Assembly (NCBI RefSeq): GCF_900107155.1
Contig: NZ_FNOX01000003.1
Span: 484,206-548,205, forward strand
Direction of reading: 5' to 3'
Source of the DNA: Pseudomonas salomonii
GTDB lineage: Bacteria; Pseudomonadota; Gammaproteobacteria; Pseudomonadales; Pseudomonadaceae
Length of the DNA stretch: 64,000 nt
The position numbers and the translations under genes are program-made. The notes under the pieces were generated by a model. It was not told the DNA's origin and did no database searches. It saw only the letters and a program-made list of their open reading frames with translations. Of the stretch, positions 7,355 to 16,661 are shown piece after piece (the stretch's first letter is position 1; each line of letters starts with the position of its first letter).

Positions 7355-8538
7355 GGCTCGCAACCCCGCTGCACCAACCACGCCAGCGGCAACGTCACCA
7401 TTAACATGCCCGCCAGTACCATCACCGCTTCCGGTACACCCAGCGCGTCGCCCACCCCACCAAATACCACGGGTGCCAGCGCGCCGCCGCCGATTGTGCC
7501 GGTGTAAAACACTGCAAACGCTTGCTCGCGTTTACCCGCCGTTGCCAGGTCCGGCACGGCGCCGTACAGCACTGAAGAGGTGCCATTGAGCACCAGGCCC
7601 AGCAGCGGCAGCATCGCCATCAGCCCGCTTAGCGGCAGGTATACAGCAGCAATGATCAGCAGCGCCGTGCTGGTTTCCGTCAGCCATACGGTTTTCATCA
7701 TGCCGATGCGGGCACCGAGGTAGCCGCAGAGCAATTTGCCGAACGCGCCACCGATAAACAGCAGCGTCAACGCCAGGCCGATGCCGGCAGTTCCCGCGCC
7801 TTTGGCTTGCAGCAGAAACGGCAGAAAAGTGAGAAAGCCCATGCGCACGGCGCTGTCGAGGGTACCGGTAAGAATCAACGCGCGCAGGCCGGTGACAGAG
7901 CCCGTTCCGCCAGTCGGCTTGGCCGTTTTTGTAGACACGGATTCGGCTATTTGCGCAGGCACCAGCCACCACAACAACCCCGCCGCAGCCAGGCCGAGCA
8001 ACCCCAACAGTGTGGCACTGGCGCGCCAACTGATGACGGTGAGCAACAGCCCGACCAACCCCGGGATCAGGGTTTTGCCGATATCGCCGGAAAAATTGTA
8101 GTGGGACAGCGCTTGCTTGACCCCGCCGCCGTTCTCGTAAGCATCAGTAATCATCGAAGAGGCTAATGGGTGTTGGGTGCTGGCGCCCAAACCGCCTAAC
8201 AGCAGCGCCAATAGCAACAGGCTCAGCCCAGTGGCTTGCCCCACCAATAAGTACGCAACGCCCGCCAGCGCAGTGCCGCCTACCAACATCGGCAGACGGC
8301 CCCAGCGCCGCGCCGCGCGGCTGGCCATCAGCTGGAACACGGCCATCATCCCGGAATAGGCACCGCGCAATAATCCGATCTGGGCGTAGGAGAGCGCGAA
8401 CTGCGCCTGCCAGATCGGCAGCAGCACGTAGATCACATCCGTAAGGCCATCGTGTACGGCATGGGCGCCGCAGCCGGCGATCAGCGAGCGGCGGCGGGTC
8501 GAGGTTTCGCGGGCAGGCACAGCGATAGCGTCGTTCAT
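7339..8538 (-). CDS. MFS transporter, Fsr-like
   Basis: A 399-residue major facilitator with about 12 spans. The N-terminal part (GCGAHAVHDGLTDVIYVLL, then AQIGLLRGAYSGMMAVFQ, and QHPLASSMI...ALSHYNFSGDIGK) resembles the fosmidomycin-resistance (Fsr) group of drug exporters. It overlaps the upstream MFS gene by 4 bases (ATGA), so the two pumps form one translationally coupled unit. The substrate cannot be read from sequence. Confidence 0.8.
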   Translation of the reverse strand: MNDAIAVPARETSTRRRSLIAGCGAHAVHDGLTDVIYVLLPIWQAQFALSYAQIGLLRGAYSGMMAVFQLMASRAARRWGRLPMLVGGTALAGVAYLLVGQATGLSLLLLALLLGGLGASTQHPLASSMITDAYENGGGVKQALSHYNFSGDIGKTLIPGLVGLLLTVISWRASATLLGLLGLAAAGLLWWLVPAQIAESVSTKTAKPTGGTGSVTGLRALILTGTLDSAVRMGFLTFLPFLLQAKGAGTAGIGLALTLLFIGGAFGKLLCGYLGARIGMMKTVWLTETSTALLIIAAVYLPLSGLMAMLPLLGLVLNGTSSVLYGAVPDLATAGKREQAFAVFYTGTIGGGALAPVVFGGVGDALGVPEAVMVLAGMLMVTLPLAWLVQRGCEPQTVE

Positions 8539-9698
8539 GAGGCTTGGATCAACTCAGGTTTAAGAGGCTTCCAGCCCGTCAGGGCGATCAGCAACGTCAG
8601 CAGTTGAAAACCGATAATCAGCGCTACACACCCCGCCCAGCCCCAGCGCTCCCACATCAAGGCGGGGACGATGGCACCACAACTGCCACCCAGGTAATAA
8701 CACGTGAGGTAAACGCCCACGGCACTCGCCTTGTTACCCTGCGCAGTGGCGCTGATGAACGCGTTGGCGGCGGCCTGGGCGAGAAAGACCCCGGTCGAAC
8801 TGAGCGCCAGCCCCGCCACGATGCACCACAGCGACGGCGCCAGGGTCAGTGCCGAGCCGCTGATGCCCAGCACGCCAGCGACGGCCAGCAGCTCGGCGTG
8901 AGGCCGGGCTTGGCTGAGGCGGCCGGCGATCGGGATCACGATCAAGGCCAGCAGAAACACCATGTACAGCGTGCCCAGGGCCGCAGGCCCGAGGTTAAAA
9001 GGCGGTAGGCCAAGGTACAGGCCCGCGTAGGTAAAGGCCGCAACCTGGGAGAACAACACACAAAACCCGACGGCGTAGGCAGCCACCAACGGCTTGCGAA
9101 AAACGCCTGACGAAGCAGCCTTGACCGGTGCGACTCGCGGCGGGTTATCGGGCAGCAAAAACTGAATGAACCCACCGACCATCACGCTCAATACCGCCAA
9201 CAATTCGAAGGCCTCGCGCCAGCCGACATATTCGGTCATCACGCCGATGACGAAGCGCCCGGCGAACCCGCCCAGTACGGTGCCCGCCACATAGAGGCTG
9301 GTGACTTCGGTCACCGTGGCGCCGCGCCAGCGGTCGCCGATGTAAGCCACGCTGGTGGCAAACACCACCGGGATCAACATACCTTGCGCAAAACGCCACA
9401 CCAGCACTTCGGCAAAGCTGCCGGCGTAGGCGGTCATCAGCGCGGGCACAGCCAGTAACAGCGCGGCCACGGCGATGACCGTACGCTGCTCGAAACGCCC
9501 GGTCAGCCGGCCGACAAACGGCGCGGTAATCGCTACTGCCAGGGTGGTGACCGTAATACTCCAGCCCGCCGCCTTGGCGCTGATATGAAACTGCGCGGCG
9601 AAGGTGGTCAGGATGCTCTGGGTGGCATACAGGTTCAGAAACGCCGCGCAGCCACACAGGAACAGGGCAAGACGGGCACAATGCAGGCGCGGTTTCAT
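8535..9698 (-). CDS. MFS transporter, YnfM/AraJ-like DHA1 family
   Basis: This 387-residue, 12-span transporter begins MKPRLHCARLALFLCGCAAF. The ATG at 9698 was chosen because membrane span 1 follows at once and GAGAGG lies just upstream; the frame extends 29 codons further without transporter features. Motif GRLTGRFEQR sits in the loop between spans 2 and 3. It is divergent from a LysR regulator 95 bases away, which probably controls this gene and the coupled Fsr-like pump. Confidence 0.85.
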   Translation of the reverse strand: MKPRLHCARLALFLCGCAAFLNLYATQSILTTFAAQFHISAKAAGWSITVTTLAVAITAPFVGRLTGRFEQRTVIAVAALLLAVPALMTAYAGSFAEVLVWRFAQGMLIPVVFATSVAYIGDRWRGATVTEVTSLYVAGTVLGGFAGRFVIGVMTEYVGWREAFELLAVLSVMVGGFIQFLLPDNPPRVAPVKAASSGVFRKPLVAAYAVGFCVLFSQVAAFTYAGLYLGLPPFNLGPAALGTLYMVFLLALIVIPIAGRLSQARPHAELLAVAGVLGISGSALTLAPSLWCIVAGLALSSTGVFLAQAAANAFISATAQGNKASAVGVYLTCYYLGGSCGAIVPALMWERWGWAGCVALIIGFQLLTLLIALTGWKPLKPELIQAS

Positions 9699-9793
9699 GA
9701 AACCTCTCGTTTTATTTTGTGAGGTCTTTATAGAATGGCCAGCGGGTCTTAAACCAATACCGAATTCGAACCGATCAATACCCAAGGATCAGG

Positions 9794-10687
9794 ATGCTCG
9801 ACCTACGCAAGCTGCGTTACTTTCTGACGGTCGCCGAAGAACTGCACTTCGGCCGCGCAGCCCTTCGCCTGCACCTGGCCCAGCCTCCGCTGACCCGGCA
9901 GATCTCGGCGCTGGAAACGGAGTTGGGCTTCAAGTTGTTTGATCGCACCAGCCGCACGGTTTCCCTCACCGCCCAGGGCCGTTCGTTCCTGCCCTATGCG
10001 CGCGGCGTGTTGGAACAGGTGGAACTGGCACAGGTCATCGCCGGTAAATTGGCCGCCGGGACCGCCGGGCAACTGACCTTGGGTTACGTCAGTTCGATCG
10101 CGCTGTCGGACCTGTTCAGCCAGGCGATCCAGGCTTTCGCCCAGGGTTTCCCCGATGTGCAACTGACCTTGGTGGAGTGCGCTTCCGGCAGCTTGGGCGC
10201 GCAAGTGGCGGATGGGCGCCTGGATGTCGGGCTAAGCCGCCTGTTGCCGCAAAGCCAGGCCGTGCAAGCGTTGTCGCTGGGTGAGGAGCGTTTGTGGGCG
10301 GCGGTTTCCAGTGATAGCCCGTTAGCCCGCCAAACGCAGGTGAGCCTGGCGCAGCTCAGTGCTTACCCGCTGATTCTGTTTCCGCCCGATTACGGGTCGG
10401 GGTTGAACCAGTCGATCGAGCAGTTGTACCGACACTACGGCGTGCCCCTGCGTGCCGGGCCGACCGGGCGGCAGATCACCTCGATCATTGCGTTGGTGGC
10501 CGCCGGACAGGGCGTGGCGTTGGTGCCCGAATGTACCCGCAGCTTGATGAACAAGGGCGTCACCTATAAACCCATGGTCGAGGTGGATGCCTGTGCGCAA
10601 CTGTTAGTGCTGACACCTGCAGCCGGCAAAAGCCTGTTGGCTGACGCATTTCTCGCGGTGCTCGCCCAGGCTTTACACACCGAGTAA
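9794..10687 (+). CDS. LysR-type transcriptional regulator
   Basis: A 297-residue regulator with an N-terminal winged HTH (about 1-60: LRYFLTVAEELHFGRAALRLHLAQPPLTRQISALE) and a LysR substrate-binding domain from about 90. The long HFGRAA...QPPLTRQI form is typical of the BenM/CatR-like branch. It is transcribed away from the MFS pair, with the shared control region at 9699-9793. The effector is unknown. Confidence 0.9.
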   Translation: MLDLRKLRYFLTVAEELHFGRAALRLHLAQPPLTRQISALETELGFKLFDRTSRTVSLTAQGRSFLPYARGVLEQVELAQVIAGKLAAGTAGQLTLGYVSSIALSDLFSQAIQAFAQGFPDVQLTLVECASGSLGAQVADGRLDVGLSRLLPQSQAVQALSLGEERLWAAVSSDSPLARQTQVSLAQLSAYPLILFPPDYGSGLNQSIEQLYRHYGVPLRAGPTGRQITSIIALVAAGQGVALVPECTRSLMNKGVTYKPMVEVDACAQLLVLTPAAGKSLLADAFLAVLAQALHTE

Positions 10688-10852
10688 CACCTCGAAAATC
10701 CCCGCAATACCTCTCTACGACGCCGTTTTCAAAGGCTCATACACTTCATTCAGCACTTACCGAAACGCCGGTCGTCAGCCGTCGGTAGGTAGAGTGTTGA
10801 TAGTTTATTTTCAGTGGTTATAGTCGCCACCAACACACCACAAGGAGGTGCG

Positions 10853-11035
10853 GTGGATAGCCGATATTTGATAGGTCACATTGTTGCGGATGGCTGGTAC
10901 CTGGTGCGTACCCGAGGCAGTCACCACCACTTCAAACACCCGACCAAACCGGGGTTGGTGACGATTCCTCATCCCAAGAAAGACCTGTTGGACAAGACCG
11001 CCAAGAGCATTTTGAAACAGGCGCTGCTGAGCTGA
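10853..11035 (+). CDS. hicA: HicA toxin
   Basis: A 60-residue HicA mRNA interferase. The fold is seen in DSRYLIGHIVADGWYLVRTRGSHHHFKHP, with the catalytic histidine in GSHHHF, and VTIPHPKKDL. The start is GTG at 10853 because AAGGAGGT lies directly before it and the family starts at this point; the frame runs 13 codons further up. It is followed after 22 bases by hicB. Confidence 0.9.
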   Translation: MDSRYLIGHIVADGWYLVRTRGSHHHFKHPTKPGLVTIPHPKKDLLDKTAKSILKQALLS

Positions 11036-11057
11036 GCGTCCCTGGAGGGCAATAGAC

Positions 11058-11468
11058 ATGCTTTACCCCATCGCAATTTCAACCGGTGACCAGGAAAACG
11101 CCTGGGGCGTGGAAGTGCCGGATATTCCTGGCTGCTACTCCGCCGGCGACGACCTGGACGACGCCATGGCCATGGCCCGCGAAGCGATCGAAGGGCACTT
11201 CGAAATCCTTGCAGAGGATGGCGCGCCGATTCCCCCTGCACAAAAAGTCACCCTGCACGCGGCCAACCCGGAATATGCCGGCTGCATTTGGGCCGTGGTT
11301 GATATTGATGTCACTAAATACCTGGGCAAAGCGCAGAAGCTCAATATCACCCTGCCGGGTTACCTGCTCAATCGAATTGATGAATACGTGTTGCATCATC
11401 CTGAAGAAAAAAGCCGTTCCGGCTTTCTGGCATCGGCAGCACTAAAGGTTCTGCAGCAGGAACATTGA
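11058..11468 (+). CDS. hicB: HicB antitoxin
   Basis: A 136-residue protein. The N-terminal degenerate RNase H-like HicB domain is clear (VEVPDIPGCYSAGDDLDDAMAMAREAIEGHFEILAEDG). The C-terminal part has a ribbon-helix-helix type ending (LNITLPGYLLNRIDEYVLHHPEEKSRSGFLASAALKVL). It neutralises HicA and probably autoregulates the pair. Confidence 0.92.
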   Translation: MLYPIAISTGDQENAWGVEVPDIPGCYSAGDDLDDAMAMAREAIEGHFEILAEDGAPIPPAQKVTLHAANPEYAGCIWAVVDIDVTKYLGKAQKLNITLPGYLLNRIDEYVLHHPEEKSRSGFLASAALKVLQQEH

Positions 11469-11542
11469 CTTAAGCAAAGTCCTAAAGCGACGAAGACGAC
11501 CTTGGTTAAAATGCGCACCTGTCTTACCCATGAGCAGAGCCA

Positions 11543-11866
11543 ATGCGCGTGCCTGTACAAAAAACTGAGAACCAAGTAGTTAGAAAGGTGGTGGGGCTGG
11601 TATTGATCATTCCACTGCTGTTACCGCTGACGCCAATCCCTTTCGGCCTCGGGCGCATGGCGTCGACAGCGGCTCTGGCGGGATCCATCTATGGCGTATG
11701 GTATTCAAGGCAGAACGCCAGTCGAGGCATCACACTGTGCGCAACCGCCCTTGCGCTACTTAACCTCGGTTCATGGGTGGCACTGTCGACGCCCTCGATC
11801 ATCTGGTTCATCGTTTTCGTCGCTTGGGCCTATGGTTCCGGTAGCTGGATTCACTGGAGCATTTAG
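11543..11866 (+). CDS. Small hypothetical membrane protein
   Basis: A 107-residue protein with a basic N-terminus and three to four predicted spans (about 15-33, 38-55, 63-83, 85-104). No conserved motif recognised. It starts at ATG 11543 behind GAGC. It stands alone between hicB and ogt. Confidence 0.6.
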   Translation: MRVPVQKTENQVVRKVVGLVLIIPLLLPLTPIPFGLGRMASTAALAGSIYGVWYSRQNASRGITLCATALALLNLGSWVALSTPSIIWFIVFVAWAYGSGSWIHWSI

Positions 11867-11954
11867 TCCCTGCAGGATTTGACCGCAAGAAACTGGGTTT
11901 CCCAACCGCCCACAAGGTGGAAAGTGGCACCCTACATTTCCAAGGAATCCGCTC

Positions 11955-12455
11955 ATGCCTTACCACTACAAGCTCATGCCCTCCCCCGTCGGCCAGCTCA
12001 CCCTGGTGGCACGCGACGGCAAACTCAACGCCATCCTGTGGGAAACAGAACGCGCCAATCGCGTGCGCCTGGGCGAGTTGCAGCAAACCGACGACAGCCC
12101 GGTGTTACTGGAAGCCGAGCGCCAGCTAGAGGAATACTTCACTGGCACTCGCCAGCAGTTCGATCTGGAGCTGGATTTCGACGGCACCGATTTCCAAAAA
12201 CAAGTCTGGCAGGCCCTGCTGACCATCCCCTTCGGCGAAACCCGCAGCTACAGCCAGATTGCCCAGCAGATCGGCAACCCCAAGGCCGTGCGCGCGGTAG
12301 GCGCAGCCAATGGCCGCAACCCCATCTCGATCATTGCGCCCTGCCACAGGGTAATAGGCGCCTCGGGCGGGCTGACCGGGTTTGCCGGAGGCCTTGAGGC
12401 CAAGCAGTATTTACTGGCGCTTGAAGACCGCGGCCAGGCAAAGCTGGCCCTCTGA
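11955..12455 (+). CDS. ogt: Methylated-DNA-protein cysteine methyltransferase
   Basis: A 166-residue suicide DNA repair protein that moves alkyl groups from O6-alkylguanine to its own cysteine. The active site PCHRV contains C130 (IIAPCHRVIGASGGLTGFAGG), and the helix-turn-helix region FQKQVWQALLTIPFGETRSYSQIA is intact. No Ada-type N-terminal domain is present, so it is an Ogt-type constitutive enzyme. The ATG at 11955 follows AAGGAA. Confidence 0.93.
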   Translation: MPYHYKLMPSPVGQLTLVARDGKLNAILWETERANRVRLGELQQTDDSPVLLEAERQLEEYFTGTRQQFDLELDFDGTDFQKQVWQALLTIPFGETRSYSQIAQQIGNPKAVRAVGAANGRNPISIIAPCHRVIGASGGLTGFAGGLEAKQYLLALEDRGQAKLAL

Positions 12456-13238
12456 TTACGCGTCTGCAATGGCGTCACGGGTAAAGGCCCGGCACTCGTA
12501 CAAAGGCTCGAAACCTAATTGCCGATACAACGCGAAGGCACCCTGCGAGGCCTCTAGAAAACATCGCAGGGCCCCGAGGCTCGACGCGTGAAGCAAAGCG
12601 GCGTGGATCAATCGGGAGGCGTACCCCCTGCCACGAAACCCCAGGGTTGTGCCGATGTCGCTGAGCCGGGCCTCGCCATCACACAGTGACAACACCAGCG
12701 AAGACCTTACCTGCCGCTCATCGGACAAGGTGAAGTGGTATAGCGCCTGACCCGCGTCCAGGGCCCGCTGATGGCGGGCCTGATAACGCGCAACCTCCTC
12801 GGGCAGTCTCATGAACGCACTGCCAAAGGGCTCAGCCCAATCGTTCATGTTCCGCGTCAGTTGGACCTGCACACCGCTATCGCCCACCCATGGCGCCAGG
12901 CCCGCCAGGTCACCCACCATCGCGGTGGTCTTTTCGACCGGCTTAAAGCCGTGTGCCAAAAACACCTCACCCAGCTCTTCGACCTTTTTTTCATGGATCA
13001 CCACGCGTATTGCCTGCGTGGTACGCCGGACAAGCTCCAGCGGCGCGGCCAAAGCGTTATCCGGCAAAGAGCTGCCGACCCGGATAAACAATAAATTGAA
13101 CGGGCTGAAATACTCATCCGTGAAATAAGCGTTGATGCCGCCGCCGTATCGGCGATGCGTTGAGCACACAGCAGCAAAAAAATGCTCTTCGGTTTTAGCG
13201 TAGAGCGTGGGCAAGTCGCAGGCGGCGTTAACGTGCAT
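12456..13238 (-). CDS. GNAT-family N-acetyltransferase
   Basis: A 260-residue protein whose C-terminal half holds the acetyl-CoA binding motif (LGFRGRGYASRLIHAALLHA, about 200-220) and the ending LYRQLGFEPLYECRAF. The first half is an unassigned domain. The start was placed at ATG 13238, where family-like sequence begins (MHVNAACDLPTLYAKTEEHF), rather than 14 codons up. It is convergent with ogt with no gap. Substrate unknown. Confidence 0.8.
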   Translation of the reverse strand: MHVNAACDLPTLYAKTEEHFFAAVCSTHRRYGGGINAYFTDEYFSPFNLLFIRVGSSLPDNALAAPLELVRRTTQAIRVVIHEKKVEELGEVFLAHGFKPVEKTTAMVGDLAGLAPWVGDSGVQVQLTRNMNDWAEPFGSAFMRLPEEVARYQARHQRALDAGQALYHFTLSDERQVRSSLVLSLCDGEARLSDIGTTLGFRGRGYASRLIHAALLHASSLGALRCFLEASQGAFALYRQLGFEPLYECRAFTRDAIADA

Positions 13239-13419
13239 GGAAGAACATCCGGATAAAAAAACCAGTCTTGCTCGCGCCATTCATACGCCGGAGTAGGCCT
13301 ATTCCTAAAATAGCCGAAGGAAAGAGCACAACTTTGTTCAATTCCCAAATGTAAAAAGAAATTTCAAAGCACGCTTGCAGTCCATAGTTTCATCACCCAA
13401 CGGTCAAGGAACAACGGTC

Positions 13420-13845
13420 ATGAAATTCTCTGCAGTCTCCCAATCTCTGTCCCGCTGGGCAGGCAGTGCCCGCACGTTCTACGCGGCTGTCGCGCTGATC
13501 TGCCTGTGGAGCCTCAGCGGGCCGTATTTTCACTACAATGACACCTGGCAACTGATCATCAACACCTCAACCACCATCATCACGTTCCTGATGGTGTTCC
13601 TGATCCAGAACACGCAAAACCGCGACAACGACATCCTGCATATCAAGATCGACGAGTTGCTGCGCGTCTCCAAGGATGCGCAAAACGCCGTGCTCAGCCT
13701 TGATGGTCTGGACCGTAAAGAGCTGGAAAAACTGCGCCGGGAATACCGCAGCATCGGCGCGGCAGGCAGTGTCAGCCTTAACAGCAGTTGCGGCGAAGTG
13801 GTTGACGATGCGGTGACCAACAAGACCGATCTGAACCAGGCATAA
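13420..13845 (+). CDS. Low-affinity iron permease family protein
   Basis: A 141-residue protein with two predicted spans (about 22-40 and 47-68) and the family signature WQLIINTSTTIITFLMVFLIQNTQNRD. The C-terminal region is charged and cytoplasmic. The start at ATG 13420 fits the family length. Members resemble fungal Fet4 in name, but bacterial function is not established. Confidence 0.85.
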   Translation: MKFSAVSQSLSRWAGSARTFYAAVALICLWSLSGPYFHYNDTWQLIINTSTTIITFLMVFLIQNTQNRDNDILHIKIDELLRVSKDAQNAVLSLDGLDRKELEKLRREYRSIGAAGSVSLNSSCGEVVDDAVTNKTDLNQA

Positions 13846-13880
13846 AAAACGGCGGTTGGAGAAAATCCAACCGCCGTTTT
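13846..13880 (+). terminator. Bidirectional rho-independent terminator
   Basis: A perfect stem AACGGCGGTTGGA / TCCAACCGCCGTT flanked by A-rich and T-rich runs sits directly after the iron-permease-like stop and just beyond the convergent DUF4142 gene. It can serve both strands. Confidence 0.9.
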
Positions 13881-13898
13881 CTATCTCAAGTGATGGAC

Positions 13899-14426
13899 TC
13901 AACCGTCGCCTTGATGACCTTTGCCATAGGTCGACGCCAAGGCGCGGGCCTTTTGCAGGCGCTCCTCCAGCTTGGGCAGCGTCTCATCCACCAGCGCTTT
14001 GATTTCGGGTACGTCCGACGCCGCGCCTTCCTGTTTGAACAGGGCAATGGCGTCTTCGTTTTCCTTGACCTGTTGCGCGGTGTAAGCGGCGTCAAACGAG
14101 TCGCCGTCCTTGAGTTCCGGCATCAGGGTTTCGGCTTTATCAACGATCTTTTCGCGCGGCGCTACCGGCAAGTCGAGCTTCTTGGCGATGGCCGCCAGGT
14201 GTTGGTTGGCCTTGGTGCGCTCGTTGATCACCTCGATGGTGTAGTCCTTGATTTCCTGGGACGAGGTTCTGGCGTGGGCCATGCGACTGGTTTCGATATC
14301 GGCCATCCCTTTGGCCGAAGCCTGCTCGATGAATTCAGCAGGCGACTGGGCGAAAGCATTGCTGGCGCCGAGGCCCAGCAGCATCGCGAAACTGGCGGTG
14401 CGTAACCGGATAGCCATGCGGCTCAT
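13899..14426 (-). CDS. DUF4142 exported protein
   Basis: A 175-residue protein with a cleavable signal peptide (to about residue 26, ending SNAFAQ) and an all-helical DUF4142 domain in a ferritin-like arrangement (EFIEQASAKGMADIETSRMAHARTSSQEIKDYTIEVINERTKAN). It acts in the periplasm. The start is at ATG 14426, two codons upstream of MAIRL. Role unknown; related genes are often stress-linked. Confidence 0.85.
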   Translation of the reverse strand: MSRMAIRLRTASFAMLLGLGASNAFAQSPAEFIEQASAKGMADIETSRMAHARTSSQEIKDYTIEVINERTKANQHLAAIAKKLDLPVAPREKIVDKAETLMPELKDGDSFDAAYTAQQVKENEDAIALFKQEGAASDVPEIKALVDETLPKLEERLQKARALASTYGKGHQGDG

Positions 14427-14470
14427 GATGGGTTCCTCCAGGTCAAAAATAGGTGCGGGCACAGACGCCC

Positions 14471-14496
14471 CGCCCTGAATTCGAATTTTCAGGGCG
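14471..14496 (-). terminator. Hairpin after the LysE gene
   Basis: CGCCCTGAA / TTCAGGGCG forms a 9-bp perfect stem between the end of the lysE-like gene and the start of the DUF4142 gene. It lacks a T run, so termination is only likely. Confidence 0.5.
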
Positions 14497-14545
14497 GCAA
14501 AGGTTTAGAAAAAACTTGCCAGTGCGACGAACGGTCGTCGCTGTA

Positions 14546-15187
14546 TCAGGCCGGTTTGCTGCCAAACAGGCCCGGCAACGCGTGCGCCAGGGCATTGATG
14601 GCGAAGCCGATAAACATCACGCCACAGAGTTTGGTGATGAGGATTTCATGGCGCTGATACACCGTACGCACACGTTGAGCGCCGACCACGCCGATCAGAA
14701 TGGCATAGGCCAACAGGCCACCGATAAAGCTCAGGAAGATCAACGACGGCAGCATCGCCCATGTCAGCAATTCGGCACGGCTGGACAACAACGCGGTGAA
14801 GGTCGCCACGGCCACCGGGTAAGCCTTGGGGTTGGTGAGACCGAACACAATACCGTGCCAGAACGGATGCCGCGCCGCGCCCTGAGGTGCATCGCCGCTA
14901 CGCCGCTGGGTACGGATCGCACGCCAGCCGAGCCAGAACAGGTACAAGCCGCTGAGCACGCCCAGCGCATCAAAGGCTGTGCTGCCCACTTCCCGCGCGC
15001 CCACGATGGCAATCAACGCCGTGCTGCACCACACCACGTCACCCAGCAAATGCCCGCACAAAAAACCTGCCCCGGCACGACGGCCACGGGCAGCGCCGAT
15101 ACCGAATACGGCGAGCACGCCTGGACCTGGCGTAATGCCGTAGATAAAACCCGAAGCAAGCACGGCGAACAGCAGGGATAGGGTCAT
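14546..15187 (-). CDS. LysE/RhtB-family amino-acid exporter
   Basis: A 213-residue inner-membrane protein with about six spans. It carries the LysE signature near the start (GFIYGITPGPGVLAVFGIGAARGRRAG) and the conserved NPKAYP in the middle. It probably exports an amino acid or related metabolite. The fosA gene lies upstream on the same strand, 53 bases away. Confidence 0.88.
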   Translation of the reverse strand: MTLSLLFAVLASGFIYGITPGPGVLAVFGIGAARGRRAGAGFLCGHLLGDVVWCSTALIAIVGAREVGSTAFDALGVLSGLYLFWLGWRAIRTQRRSGDAPQGAARHPFWHGIVFGLTNPKAYPVAVATFTALLSSRAELLTWAMLPSLIFLSFIGGLLAYAILIGVVGAQRVRTVYQRHEILITKLCGVMFIGFAINALAHALPGLFGSKPA

Positions 15188-15240
15188 GGGCGCGACTCGA
15201 TAGACGGTGATGAAGTGGATGGATTCTGCACGTTCCGCCG

Positions 15241-15651
15241 CTACGGGTAAAACGTCATTCCGGCATAAGGCTTGGCGCGACAGGCCTGCAAACGCGAGGC
15301 CAGATCGCCGACGTGGGCTTCGAGCTTGTGGCCATCGGGGTCGAGAAAGTAGAACGACGCGCCTTCACTGCGGTTGTCGCGCCATTCCTGCACCTGCGCA
15401 GCACGCAGGCGCGCCACCAGCGCCGCGAAACCACCGGTATCGGCGGTAAACGCGTAATGCGTGTATTCAGCCGCAGGTTCTGGCGAGCGCAATAGGTCGA
15501 GGGACAAGCACAGCCATAAACCGGGCAGCGACAGATAGGCGCCGCCGTACCAGCTCGCGTCGAGCCGAAGTTGCAACAATTGATGGTAGAAGCTGATGCT
15601 GCGGTTCAGGTCGGTGACGGCAAGGGTCAGGTGGTTAAGGCCTGAGAGCAT
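15241..15651 (-). CDS. fosA: FosA fosfomycin-inactivating glutathione transferase
   Basis: A 136-residue vicinal-oxygen-chelate enzyme that opens the fosfomycin epoxide with glutathione. The metal ligands of FosA are in place: H7 (LNHLTL), H65 (YTHYAF) and E111 ([10 protein letters not shown]). The family block [19 protein letters not shown] is intact, and the length is that of FosA. Chromosomal fosA is common in Pseudomonas. It may be co-transcribed with the LysE gene. Confidence 0.93.
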   Translation of the reverse strand: MLSGLNHLTLAVTDLNRSISFYHQLLQLRLDASWYGGAYLSLPGLWLCLSLDLLRSPEPAAEYTHYAFTADTGGFAALVARLRAAQVQEWRDNRSEGASFYFLDPDGHKLEAHVGDLASRLQACRAKPYAGMTFYP

Positions 15652-15669
15652 TTTTATTATTTCCTGTTA

Positions 15670-16593
15670 TCAATGACTTTCGGACAATACACCCTGCACC
15701 TGCCCAATCAACCACTGCAACCCCGAATCCCCGCCCCGCCGTGCATGCCACGCCAGCTCAAACGCAAACGAAGGAATATGAAACGGCGGCAGCACAGTCA
15801 GCAGGTGTTGCTGATCGATGCTGAGCAAGCCTCGGGATGACACCGTCAAAATCAGGTCTGTGCCCTGGATCAACTGCGGCGCCACGCCCCAGTGCGGCAG
15901 GCTGATCGCCACATGCCGGCGCTCACGAATCGCCGTCAACGCCCGTTCGATCTCCGGGGTGCCGCTGCCGCGCATTTCCAGCAACACATGCGCACGTGAC
16001 AGGTAAGTCGGCAGGTCCAGCACACCGTTTGGCGGAAGGCTGTCGCGGTCAATCAGGCAGGTGTAATGCTCGTTGAATAACGGTGTGGTGCGCAGTTCGG
16101 CGGGCATGTCGGGGAACACCCCGGCAGCCAGGTCGAGGTCGCCATTGAGCACGCCGTCGACCATGCCTTCGCGGCTGGCCTGGACGATTTGCAAGTCGAT
16201 GCCGGGCGCTTCACGGCGCAAGGTGCGGACCAGCCCCGGCAGGAAAATCGCCGCGCTGTAATCCGACATCGCCACACGAAACCGGCGTTTGGCCGATGCT
16301 GGTTCAAACCGGTTGGGCGCCAGCAGCGCCTGCACCTGGGCCAGGGCTTCAGCCAGCGGCGCAGCCAATTCCAGCGCGCGGGCGGTGGGCACCAAAGCGC
16401 CGCCCTGGCGCACCAGCAATGGGTCACTGAGCAGATCACGCAAACGCGCCAGCGCATGGCTGACCGCCGGCTGGCTCAGGTGCAAACGCTCGGCGGCGCG
16501 GGTGACGTGTTGCTCGCTGAGCAAGGCGTCGAGGATCACCAACAGGTTGAGGTCGATGCGGCGCAGATCATTCATCAGCTGCATGCTCGGCAT
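15670..16593 (-). CDS. LysR-type transcriptional regulator
   Basis: A regulator of about 307 residues with an N-terminal HTH (LRRIDLNLLVILDALLSEQHVTRAAERLHLSQPAVSHALARLR) of the NodD/LinR-like branch and a substrate-binding domain. Three in-frame ATGs (16593, 16584, 16575) are possible; none has a strong ribosome site, and 16575 (MNDLRRIDLN) is also reasonable. It is divergent from the DMT transporter at 16662, which it may control. Confidence 0.88.
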   Translation of the reverse strand: MPSMQLMNDLRRIDLNLLVILDALLSEQHVTRAAERLHLSQPAVSHALARLRDLLSDPLLVRQGGALVPTARALELAAPLAEALAQVQALLAPNRFEPASAKRRFRVAMSDYSAAIFLPGLVRTLRREAPGIDLQIVQASREGMVDGVLNGDLDLAAGVFPDMPAELRTTPLFNEHYTCLIDRDSLPPNGVLDLPTYLSRAHVLLEMRGSGTPEIERALTAIRERRHVAISLPHWGVAPQLIQGTDLILTVSSRGLLSIDQQHLLTVLPPFHIPSFAFELAWHARRGGDSGLQWLIGQVQGVLSESH

Positions 16594-16661
16594 AAGAACT
16601 TGGAATTTAAATTTGCGCGACGAATAGCCTAGAGTCCAGCAAAACCTCTGGGAGTACTGAG